Below, piece by piece: positions 34,225 through 44,669 of a stretch of DNA of 64,000 nt. The DNA is taken from contig JAJGBQ010000001.1 in assembly GCA_022457065.1 (NCBI GenBank), positions 62,001 to 126,000 on the forward strand, in the 5' to 3' direction. A program made the translations under genes and the position numbers. The stretch is from Curvularia sp. ZM96 (Eukaryota > Ascomycota > Dothideomycetes > Pleosporales > Pleosporaceae). A model generated the notes under the pieces. The model saw only the letters and a list, made by a program, of their open reading frames with translations. It searched no databases and had not been told where the DNA came from. Numbering within the stretch: position 1 is the stretch's first letter; each line of letters opens with the position of its first letter.

Positions 34225-37200
34225 GGCTACGGGCGGGTTGACCAATTCTAGGACAAGGAAGAGATGTGTTGTGAAGACGTAATATGCTCCGCGATGATGT
34301 TGCTTCCATGTCTACTCCGGCACTCCATCTTATTTATCTCAACCTACAAGCTGTATCGATAGAGCTCTAGAACACCTATACCATAATCCATTGATGCGAA
34401 TCCATTACCAGTGCTGCATGATTACGCTTTCTCAGCGGTTGGTTGGTGCTGTCGTCTATGTCTGCTAATTCGAACTAGATCACAGGGCGTGCGCAGGCTG
34501 GCTAGACACTCGGCGGCGCAGCATTCCGCGTACTAGTATTGGCTAGTTATCTTTCAGCTCTTACCTGATTGCGGCGAAAGGCGCGTTGACGGCATTTGTC
34601 ACAGTTAGCAGCGAACACTAGACCACCACACAACTGGCAAGCTCAGTCGCTTGGACGAGAATTATGTGGGGTATGCATACCAGCATCTCCATACGTCGCT
34701 GAATGTCTACGCCCTTCAATCTGACTAGGAAGTGTTCAACCCGCAGAATTTGGGCCTGATAGAGTGGGGTAGGTATTTTCCCTGTTTCAGGCGAAAGGCG
34801 TGCTGCTTACCAAGCGGGGGTATTTCAGCATTGTTTTCGCGCCTGGACGTCGCATTACTCATTCAAGTCCATGATCATTGGTACGATATCTTTTCTGCAC
34901 ATGACAGCGAGTTATCATTTCTGGTTGCTGTCTCTGCTTACTACTACTTGTTGTCGCTTGCTGCATCTCGTGTTCTTCAGCGCCTACACGCGAGCTTATA
35001 CCACTATGCCACCTGTGATCAAGGGATTCTTGTTCAATCTACGCACGCTGCATCACGATGTATTTATGAACACCGTGCTACCTAATGGACATCTGCCAAG
35101 TTGCAGGTTTACTGTCGAACGTACTATGCGCCTAGATCCAACAAGTGATGGCGCGAGCTCTAGAACATGACTACTACTGCTCAACGCAAACTGGAAAGCC
35201 TGAAGGACGCTGGAGCTGCAACTAATAGCATAGCAAGAGCATGAGATTGCTTCAGACTTGATGCAAGCTCAGATCCTGCACCATTAGATAGCTTAAGGCT
35301 AAAAGACGCCCAGAAGCTCTACGTGAAAGGAACTGAAAGCTAACCAATGAACGCGACCAATGCGTCGTATCGAGTCTTCCTACTAGGTGATGCTGAGGTG
35401 CTAGTAGGCTCTAACTATGAGTTTGGCCTGATTAAGGTTTAGTGGCAGAATATGACGCTGCTGCCATTGTACTTAAAGATTGAAAATATGGCCCCCAGCG
35501 TTATTTTGGGTGAATAAAGATACCTGTAGAGTGCGTTGTGCATCTTTGGCTTGAGGTAGAGATGAAAGATTTCGAGGACATTGTCGACTAGACAGCCGAT
35601 AGCCCTCGAGCGCTGTGTAATCTCTTGTGATGGTGTGATGATGGAGAATATGTAGCCGCATGTATCTTCGAAGTAGAAAAGGGAGATAAAGCACATTTAG
35701 TAAACCTGAGCTAGCCTTTGTCGCGATTGCTTATTGCAAGTACTCAACTGGGTATCACATGTCAGTTATTGAGAAATCCATCCAATATTAGATCCATGAC
35801 AACATCACACAACGGTCCAGTTCAGCGAAGCAGTGAAAGAGTCATTCTATAGTGGTATTGGGGTATACTTCTAGTATGGCGTTAGCACGTCTCGTCAGGA
35901 CTCCAAAGGTTTCTGGGACATCCCGCGCAGTAGCCATATGAGTCAGTCTTACCATCTGAGGCCATTCTCAATATGCAAAGCCTTCAATGCAGTTTCAGAA
36001 CCGCTAAGGTATTCAAGTATCTGCTAATGTTCTGCACATGTTGTGAACGCTCAATGTTGACGCAGAAGCATAACACCAAGTTCTGGTACCCAAGACCAGC
36101 TTCTCGAAGAATTCTTGAACCCATTCTGACCAAGGCTTACCGAGTTTTGTCGGGTTGTTTGAATCATTCGCGTTTCAAACACGCTGTGAGTGTCTCCATT
36201 GATAACATGCATGGTCAACAATCTCAGTCGGCCGAGTGTTAACATAAGGCCTTTCCTGTTATTGGGGGTAATATATAGTCGCAATAAGTGCTCTAATTTT
36301 GATTAAGACATCTTAGGGTTAATGATGCTGTAGGCAGAACCCGTGGCTTAGTTCGAGACTTCGCTCATCCAGTCGTATATCGCTGACCCAGCTATGTCAG
36401 CTAGCTGTGCTAACTCAAATCTAATGAGTAATGTCTTATACCGACTCAGGGTCTCTCTTGGAGAACGAAAATTAGTCACGCCTGCTAAAAGCGTGGTGCA
36501 CTTTACAACCAGGGGTTTCCAGGTACTCTTCCAAAGCTTCGCAGTATTTTTCAGCTTTAGGTTCTTTATTGGGATTGTTTCGTACATGTCAGGCACGCAG
36601 GAGACAAAAGAGACACTTCTTGCCTTGATCATGTTATCAATACTTCTTCGCTGCAGTCCCCATTTCGACCGCCAGACTAGTAGCAGCATCAAGCGGTTAT
36701 GCAGGTGGCTGTCGTAATGCTGAATGTTCGTCCGTAGAAAGTTGACGTGACATGATGGTATCATTGCAGCCGACGGATCTTGCTTTTCCAATGGCTTTAC
36801 GGGCTTACATTTTGTTCTTCTGAATATTACAAGCAATTCTAACAACAATACGGACTGTTGTCGGATCTCGCTCCCACTAAGATCATTAGCCGGAAGTACA
36901 TAGCCGTAGTCACCAACTTTAGATTAGCGCGTATATTCATTACCTGTTTGTTCCATGTCACAAATACAACATGGCAACAATTGCGATCCATGCTAAGACT
37001 GGTTTTGCAGGGCGTTCAGGCGGTAAAGGCTACTAGTTAGGCAGGCAGAAACTACTTGGGCAGGCCGAAGTCGCACTTATGCAGCATGCGCGCTTATAGC
37101 TGGCTAGTATTAATCTGTTGACTCTGCTTGGTATTATGCACATCCCCAGCTTTTCCTGTTGGTAAGTGGGGCTTCACATATGGGGATGACTAGGGTTCTT

Positions 37201-37614
37201 ATCACAATGGTACCGCGCTAGGTGCTTAAGCCGCATCCAGCACAAGCCCCACCCGGCCGCCACGCTTTCAATGGGGAAGCAGGGCTGAAAATGGCTGCTC
37301 TCGGCCGAACATTCTGGGGTAAACCTACCTCTCGGGTCATTCCGATATTTCAACATGGTGGTTTAATTGCACATACGAGCAAGAGTGGACCACTACACAC
37401 CAAAAGTTGGCTGATCGTCTTGTCTTGGTCAGTAACGCTCCTGCCTCTCTCAACATCAATTCAGGAAATTAGTAATGCAGGTCTACTGGGAAAACGTATA
37501 TAAAAACCAAGGTAATTATCTGAGGTCATTTTGCTTTCTCATCACCGCTGTGCTATCCATCAATCCAAGCTTCAAGACAGACTCATTTACTTGTTAACGC
37601 TACCTACCATCAAC
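34225..37614. other. Gene-poor stretch of about 3.4 kb
   Basis: Several ORFs of 60-166 codons occur on both strands (the longest, 36348-36848 on the minus strand, is 166 codons), but none shows a known domain, signal peptide or splice-consistent extension. Probably decayed DNA; I could not link it to a repeat family. TATATAAAAA at 37497-37506 belongs to the next gene. Confidence 0.45.
37497..37506 (+). promoter_or_regulatory. TATA box for the secreted gene at 37615
   Basis: TATATAAAAA, about 110 bp before the ATG. Confidence 0.5.
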
Positions 37615-38114
37615 ATGAAGGCCTTCTTCGTTACTCTTCTGGCGCTGCCTGTTGCTCTTGCTTCACCGGTTGCAAGGTAAGAAATACTGCTTAGGCTCTA
37701 TTAGCTCCTGTGGAAACCTGCTGACCAAGGCAAAACAGTGCATTCCCTATGCAGAGCATCGAATGTACCTGCATGAATGCTGCGGGTGCAACTAGGGCTT
37801 CTGGGCTCTGCCAGCTTATGAGGGGCTCACTTCGTGGCCCAGGCGAGTGGGTGAGTCTGATTTCCTGTTCAGCTAAAATCACCTTCGTTGTGTCTCTCGC
37901 TTTACCCTGCTGCCTCCATATTTGTGGTACCTTTTCTGACAAAAATCCCTTTTTTTAGTGCTATCGTGCTACTTCAACCACCCCCGCTATGGATACCGTG
38001 TTCAACAACGAGAAGTGTGTCCAACAGTGGGGTTCCGAATGGAACAAAGGTGTTTGCAGGTCTATTCAGCTTTGCCAGGGTGCTGCTGGCCCTGACTATT
38101 ATACCGTTTGCTGA
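37615..38114 (+). CDS. Small secreted protein with 8 cysteines, three exons
   Basis: No long ORF marks this gene. Exons 37615-37676, 37739-37850 and 37959-38114 (introns 62 and 108 bp; GTAAGA..ACAG and GTGAGT..TTTAG) join in phase to 109 residues. The signal peptide is MKAFFVTLLALPVALA. The mature protein starts near SPVASAFPMQ and has eight cysteines: ECTC, GLCQ, EWCYR, KCVQQW, VCRS, LCQG and the C-terminal residue (YYTVC). Two splice sites with textbook donors, a TATA box and a final cysteine before the stop make a random arrangement unlikely. The family is unknown to me; it has the form of a candidate effector or antimicrobial-type secreted protein. Confidence 0.8.
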
Positions 38115-38581
38115 GGGAAACGAACTAGTCCAGACTTCATGGGATATGCTATAGGGAGGGAGGTTTTACATAGCTTTTCTACACGACCAACACTTTAATT
38201 CATAGGTATCCTTAGATACCGTGTTCTTTTTTCAATCCTCAGTTATCAAAATGGTTTCATTGTGAGGTATATGATCCACGTGGATGGTGGTAAGCGCAGA
38301 AATGTATCAATTATTTATCATGATTGACCTGAAGAAGAAGCAGCTCCTAGACAGATACATCTTACGTATCAAGGGAAGTCTAAGGGATGGATTTACTTCA
38401 TAGTATATACAAAACACTTGTTACACACAATCCAAACTTGAAGAGAATACAAGTTTGTCTTGAGTGGAAGCGATGTGGTAGGGTCAGGTAGTTTTTGATT
38501 GACATATAATATTGACAACGTTGAACATGTCAATCTCTTAGGAGCTATCAACCCCATATCTTGATATAACCAGGAAGTTAA
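38115..38581. other. Intergenic up to the LINE insertion
   Basis: AT-rich, no gene-like signal. Confidence 0.4.
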
Positions 38582-38595
38582 CCTTACTACACCAA
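38582..38595 (+). repeat. Target-site duplication, left copy
   Basis: CCTTACTACACCAA, identical to 44311-44324 on the other side of the LINE. Confidence 0.92.
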
Positions 38596-38812
38596 GACCC
38601 TTACTCTCAGATCAAACCTTAATTCTACGAGTTTTTCAGAATAGGTGTAATCTTAGTCGAATATATATAATCAAACCCTTAGAAATCGATTACAACTACT
38701 CTTGAGGCGTGCAGTCTACGCGCTGTGGAGATAGAAGCTATAAAAGGAGTTAATTTTGAACACGTCTCACTTTTAACGCAGAACACACAGACCACGCGGA
38801 TTACTAAGCAGA

Positions 38813-40263
38813 ATGCCGCCTGACAGCGATACTATCGACGTCCATATACCAAGGACGAGGCAGGAGCCAATAGAGCTAGAAGGACAGATTCAGAACGAGA
38901 TAGAAATGGAATCTACTCAGCCAACTACGCCTACTCAAAATCGAGACACCTCTAGTGTTTTTGAAATTCCTATTCTACCACCAAACAAAAGACAAGCCAA
39001 TTTCTCGCCAGAAAAGACACGAACAGAGACACGCACTAGAAGCAATTTCTCTCCTTTCATTGGCTCAACGCTGAGAAATCCTTTCTCTAGCCAAAACAGG
39101 ACACCTAAGGCTACGTCAGTAGAAGAGGCTCTGGAGATCGCTAGAAACCTAGTAGTCCAAGCAGCTAATCTAGCTGAAAATAACCCCACGCAGCAGACTA
39201 ACCTGCTCGACCTAGTAGAAGTCTTTAGAGACTATACTGAGACAGGTAGAGTCAGTAAGAAGAACTCAGCCATACTAGGAGATCAGATCTCCTCACTTTC
39301 AAATGTCTCAAAGGAGCTCAGAGATAAAGTTCGTCGTCTCGATAGGCCTACTACTACAAGACCAAACCAGCAGGGAAATAGTCAGATAGCTGCTCCACCG
39401 CAACCTACCTCGTACGCTGCAGCTGCTACAGCAGCAATAAACAAGGAGCAACAGTGGACTACTGTGCACAAGAAGACACCTCAAAAGGCTAAGCCGAGCC
39501 TCAAGGAGAGACAACTAGTCCTAGTCAACCTAGGGGCTCCTGCTGCCTTTGACGCCTTAAGGCTAAGAAACGCCTTCAACCAAGCCTTCACCTCTAAAGG
39601 AGGTGTACGATCGCCTGTAGTCGCGTCAGTGACTATATCATCAAAGGGAAATAAGGTAGTTACTACCACGCCTTCCTTCACAGCCAAGTACCTGCTAGAA
39701 AACCAGAGGATCTGGAAGGATCTAGTAGCCTTTAAGGCAGCGCAGCCTATTACCTCATGGTATAAAGTAGTTATCCACAAGCTACCAACGAACCACAGCC
39801 TAGAGGTAATTAAGGGGAAATCGAGACCTTTAATAAAGGCCTAAAAGTAGTAGGCACTCCTTTCTGGCTCACCCCCGAGTCTAAGAGAGAACAGCAGAGC
39901 TACGGCTCCGCCTGCGTCGCCTTTGCGACCGAAGAGGAGGCTCTTAAGGCTATTAGAGGAAAGCTCTATATCCTAGGAGAGAGCCTTAGAGCAGAGAAGC
40001 TACGAGTTATTAATAACTCTAGACAATGCTCGAAATGCCAAGGCTTTGGCCACCTAGAGGCTAGATGCTCGAAAGTAGCCTGTCAGATCTGCAGTGAGGC
40101 TCACCACACAAGCCTACATAAATGCAAGTCCTGCCCCACAAAAGGAAAAGCATGCGTACACACTATTTTTAAGTGCGTCAACTGTAGTAAGCCTCACGCA
40201 GCAAATAACCCTAGCTGCGATATCCTTATAGCTAGGACTACTAGGACGAGCCCTACTAACTAG
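38813..40263 (+). CDS. LINE ORF1, gag-like zinc-knuckle protein (one frameshift)
   Basis: ORF1 proteins bind element RNA. From ATG 38813 a polar, Gln/Thr-rich N-terminal half leads to a central globular part (VNLGAPAAFDALRLRNAFNQ). The frame breaks at the G run 39814-39817 and resumes one base over as ETFNKGLKVVGTPFWLTPES. The C-terminus has three zinc knuckles: CSKCQGFGHLEARC, CQICSEAHHTSLHKC and CVNCSKPHAANNPSC. It stops at 40261-40263, one base before the ORF2 ATG. Apart from the single break the whole frame is open. Confidence 0.88.
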
Positions 40264-40264
40264 G

Positions 40265-43200
40265 ATGTTGAAAATTCTACAAATAAACGTTAATAGAAGT
40301 AGTCCTGCTACCGAGAGCGCGCTAGATCTAGCTGTCAAAGTAGGCGCCAAAATCATCGCAGTACAGGAGCCCTGGCTACTCAAGGGACCCTCGTACGCAA
40401 AAACTAGATCTATCGCTCACCAGGACTTTACTCAGATACTACCTACCCTAGAGGATAGCTCCTTAAGGCCTAGAGTACTCTTCTATATTAGAAAAGATCT
40501 AGAAGTAGAGGTTAATCCACTTATTAGCGACGATAACGACTTTCTAGCTATTAAAGTATTAGCTACTACCACTAACTTCTATATCTATAACATTTATAAC
40601 GAGAAGAGCCTACTAGAAGGTTTAAACAAGACAACAATCCAGAGGCGCCTACTACAGGAGACCCTACAGCCTCAGTCAATTATTCTAGGAGATTTCAACA
40701 CCCACCATCCTAGATGGAGCCTAGAGGAGCGCAGCCCTAGCACACTAGCAGAGGATCTAGTAGAGTGGATAGATACGCAAAATCTCACTCTACTAAATAC
40801 TCTAGGGAAGGCACCTTCTTCAGAGCTCACATGCGGAAAGAGAGCGTATTAGATCTTACTTTTGTAACCAACGATATAGCTGCTAGTATCCAGGACTGGC
40901 AGACTATACCTGAAGTTGGATCTGACCACCACGCTATTCTATTTAGTATCTATACTACTAGCGAGCTACCTAGACAGCCAAAGACGTACAATACTAGAAA
41001 AACAGACTGGAAGACCTTTAAGGAGACGCTAGGACAGGAGATCAAAGCCATAGGCCTAGAGGAGCGACTGTCGACACTACCTCCTTGCTCGAACTACACC
41101 TCAAGAAAGCTTATTCTAGGACAAAATATCCCGCTAGAAACTAAGCTAGATAAGCTAGGAGAGGATCTTACAAAGGCTATACAGAACGCACTAGAAAAGT
41201 CAACTCCACTAGTCAGCCAAAAGCCTAAGCCTAAGCCCTGGTGGACGAGCGAGCTAGATAGCCGAAAGCAAGACCTAAGCAGAGCCTATAGAGCCTACAA
41301 GAAGGAGGCAAAAAAGGAAAATAATAGCTCCCTCTACCAGTGGAAACGAGAGTATCTACGCACTAAAAATAGATATTTAAAAGCTATTCGACGAGCTAAA
41401 CAAGGCCACTGGGAGGCCTTTCTTCAAAAAGACTCGCCACATGATATCTTTAAAGCTCTAGCATATACGAAAGATAACCTAAGTACTCGAATACCTGCTA
41501 TTAAAGGCAAGGAGTCGTTTACAGAGAAGTGCAAGGCTTTTAGAGAAGATCTCTTTCCTCCGCCTCCTACGACAGCTATCCCTTCCTTCTACACCTACAG
41601 GGGAGACAGCAGGTGGACCTGGCCTGCTCTAACAGAGGACGAACTCTCCTTTGCCTGCTGCAAAGTGAAGGCTACCTCACCAGGGCCTGATCTGATCAGC
41701 CATGAGGTGATCCAAAAGGCCTACTTAACGCAGTCGGCAACTCTATTTAGGATATACTCTACTCTATTTAACCTAGGCTACCACCCAAGGTGCTGGAGAA
41801 AAGCAAAAGGAGTAATCCTAAAAAGCCAAGCAAGCCCGACTACTCGATCCCAAAAGCCTATAGAGTAATCTCACTTCTAAACTGTCTAGGCAAAGTACTA
41901 GAAAGGCTAGTAGCTAGGAGACTAGGCGCACTAGCGGAAACAACTGATCTACTCCACCCCTCTCAACTAGGAGGAAGACTAAAGAAGTCCGCTATCGACG
42001 CTGCGCTACTCTTCTATAACAACATACAGCAGCAGAAAAGAAAACAGAAAGTTACTACTACTATCTTTCTTGATATTAAAGGAGCCTTCGATCACGTCTC
42101 AAAAATAAGCTTCTAGAAGTCATGAGAGATCAAGGCCTACCCTGCTGTCTACTAGCCTGGACAAAGTCCTTTCTAGAAGGTAGAGTACTAGAGCTATCTT
42201 TTGACGGACAGACTGAGGAGCCTCAGGAAATCTCAACAGGAACCCCTCAAGGAAGCCCAGCCTCGCCAATCCTGTTTCTAATCTACTCAAAACCGCTCTT
42301 TCAAGCAATTCAAGCGAGTGAGAGCACCTACTCCTCCTCCTATATAGACGACCTACAGATCTCCGTATCGTCTACGTCAGTAAGGAAAAATATCAAGTTA
42401 CTAGAAAAGGAGATCCAGAATCTCTTTAGACTAGCAGAGGAGTCAGCTATCCAATTCGACAGCTCAAAGACGGAACTAGTTAACTGGACAAGATCTAGAA
42501 AAGATCAAAGTAGAGTACTTACTCTACCTACTCAGGAAACAGTACAGTCTAAGGAGCTAGTTAGATGGCTAGGCATCTACTTTGACTGCAGCCTCAAATT
42601 CAAGCACCACAGCTACATTAGGAACCAGCAGGCTAGCGCAGCCTTTCACCGCCTTAGCAGGCTAGCAAACTCAAATAAAGGCCTCTCGCCTAGAGCAGTA
42701 CGACAACTCTATCTAGCCTGCGTCACTAGCGTAGCGGACTATGGCTGCCAAATCTTCTGGAAGGAGCAACATACAGCACTCAATCAGAGGCAGAAGCTGC
42801 AGAATCAAGCCTGCAGGAAAATCCTAGGATCCTTTAGAACCTCACCTGCTATACCTAGCGAGGTAGAAGCAGCTCTTTACCCTCCTAGAGTTAGACTTAA
42901 TAACGCCCTACGTCAATACGCCTTTAGAGCAAGAAAGCTAGCTCCTAGCCACCCTCTCAACATTGCTATCTCTAGCAATCAAGGCAAGCAGCTAGAGCGT
43001 ATTACTAGATCTATCTCAACAGCACTATCCTCGGATAGTGAGAAGATTCAGCACTACGCGTCTATGCCCTGGAGCTCAGAAATACTCTATAAGACGAATA
43101 TATCTAAGAATTCTAAGGAAATCGAAGCAAAGCACCATAAGGAACTCCTAGAAGACAAACACCTCCTCTCCATCTACTCAGACGCCTCAGCCACAAGCAA

Positions 43201-44068
43201 AGGCAAGGGTATAGGAGTAGGAGTAGCCTTCTACAAAGGAGCTAGTCTTATAGCTCAGGAAAAGGTTAATATAGGATACAACCAGCTAGTCTATAACGGA
43301 GAACTAGAAGGTATTACTCTAGGCCTAGAGAAAGCTATCGACCTAGCAGACGACTGTCTAGATGTTAGAGTATATGCAGATAACCAGGCTGCAATATTCA
43401 GACTACAAACTGCCTCTGACAACCCTGGGCAAGAATGGCAACTTAGATGTACGAGAGCAGCAAAAAAGCTTCGAGAGAAAGGCCTAACACCCGCGATCTA
43501 CTGGGTACCCGGCCACCAGGACGTTATAGGAAACGAGAAAGCAGACTTGCTAGCAAAGGAGGCGACAAAGCTAGATCCTAGCTCTAGTAGGACGAGTCTA
43601 GCTGTAATAGGCACACGAATAAAACAGCTAGGCGAGCGAGAGTGGCTTAGCTATCTAGAACAGTATAGAAGGAGAGCTATTACTCTAAACTCTACTACTT
43701 ACGCCGCAAGGTATAAGTGGAAGACTAGGAAGCAGATTGCTATTCCTCCTACTAGTAGAGAAGCCTCTAGCGCCTTCTTTCAGCTTAAGCTAGGACACTG
43801 TTACCTACGAGATTTTCTCTTCAAGCGAGGTAAAGTAGACTCTAAGGTTTGCCCCTGCAACTATAGAGCTACGCAAGACGCTGCACATATCCTCCTTAGG
43901 TGTACGCTATACAAGGAGGCTAGGACGAAGATGCAAGAGGCTAGCAAGGACCCTCTATCGCTAGCCTTCCTCCTAAATACGAGAACAGGCATACAGGCCA
44001 CAATTGCCTTTATTAAGGAAACTAGGGCTGCAACACAGGCCTGGTACAAAGGAAACCTCGAGAACTAG
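40265..44068 (+). CDS. LINE ORF2: endonuclease, reverse transcriptase, RNase H (three frameshifts)
   Basis: The ATG at 40265 follows the ORF1 stop by one base. APE-type endonuclease residues are visible: QINVNRS, VQEPW, GDFNTHHPRW and GSDHHAI. Reverse transcriptase motifs include FLDIKGAFDHVS, GTPQGSPASPILF and the active-site box YIDD (near 42.35 kb). RNase H residues are YSDAS, NGELEG, YADNQAA and GNEKADLLA. A CPCNY..HILLRC zinc-like motif lies near the end. The frame breaks at 40837-40839, 41820-41824 and 42101-42105; each is a short A run where one extra base would restore the frame. After 42122 the frame is open to the stop at 44068. Confidence 0.92.
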
Positions 44069-44310
44069 GGCAACACCTATACTAGGTGCCCTTGCCCTAC
44101 ACCTACCCTACCCCTCACTTCTACCCGCAAGACCCCCTTCTACCTCCCTCTGCACTAGGCTACGAGCCTCACCTCGATTTAGATAGCCCCCTCCCCCACC
44201 TACATCAAATCGATAGAACCACGTAGATACTTGCAGGCCTAGCCTGCACGTCCTATATAGCCCACCGGCTGAGACAGGACGCTAAACTAAAAAAAAAAAA
44301 AAAAAAAAAA

Positions 44311-44324
44311 CCTTACTACACCAA
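44311..44324 (+). repeat. Target-site duplication, right copy
   Basis: CCTTACTACACCAA directly after the poly-A tail; identical to 38582-38595. Confidence 0.92.
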
Positions 44325-44420
44325 TTCGTCGAATCTTCCGTAAGACTGCACTGAGACATGAGCGCAACTCATGTTTATCCCTGGTTTTCGCCAGCCAAGA
44401 GTTGAAATGTAGATCTCATT

Positions 44421-44669
44421 CTAACAGCAGAATTCAGGCTGAGTATTAGTACCTCCCCTAGGGCAAGCAGCGTTAGGGCAAGCAGATTTGCATCGTGTGT
44501 ACTATCAAACAAAAGAACGTTAGCCCAATTCTTGTAACAGAACATGATACTTGAATCTGCTTACCGCAGTGTAGCAGGCCCGCTTCTCAAGCCCTTCAGG
44601 CTGCGCCTCAGGAACGGCGATGGCGGATGCTGTGGTGATAGCAACGAGGAAAATGGCGAGGTACTTCAT
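44421..44669 (-). CDS. Kex2-processed small secreted peptide with 6 cysteines
   Basis: Exons 44669-44565 and 44501-44421 around a 63-bp intron (GTAAGC..GATAG) give 61 residues. The signal peptide is MKYLAIFLVAITTASA, then a short acidic propeptide ends in EGLEKR, a clear Kex2 site. The predicted mature peptide is about 31 residues and starts ACYTAYTRCKSACPNAACP; it has six cysteines and ends in FCC. Size and cysteine density resemble fungal defensin-like or effector peptides, without a match I can name. A minus-strand TATAAAA lies 85-91 bp upstream. The LINE insertion point is only about 100 bp past the stop, so the transcript end may be changed. Confidence 0.78.

Larger units (their letters stand above)
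38596..44310 (+). mobile_element. Full-length non-LTR retrotransposon (LINE, Tad/I-like with RNase H)
   Basis: A 5.7-kb element with a 5' UTR (38596-38812), ORF1 and ORF2, a 3' UTR (44069-44288) and a 22-base poly-A tail (44289-44310), flanked by a perfect 14-bp duplication. Such elements copy themselves by target-primed reverse transcription at a nick made by their own endonuclease. The domain order, gag-like zinc knuckles then APE endonuclease, reverse transcriptase and RNase H, fits the Tad1/I group of fungal LINEs. The intact duplication and tail point to a recent insertion, though the reading frames are broken in four places. It lies between two small secreted-protein genes. Confidence 0.95.

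Noticed and set aside
36348..36848. 166-codon minus-strand ORF
   Set aside because: No domain, signal peptide or neighbouring exon support; composition is unremarkable. It may be real but I cannot support it.
38813..44068. Repeat-induced point mutation as the cause of LINE inactivation
   Set aside because: The frame breaks are single-base indels; I saw no series of C-to-T nonsense codons in the long open frames.
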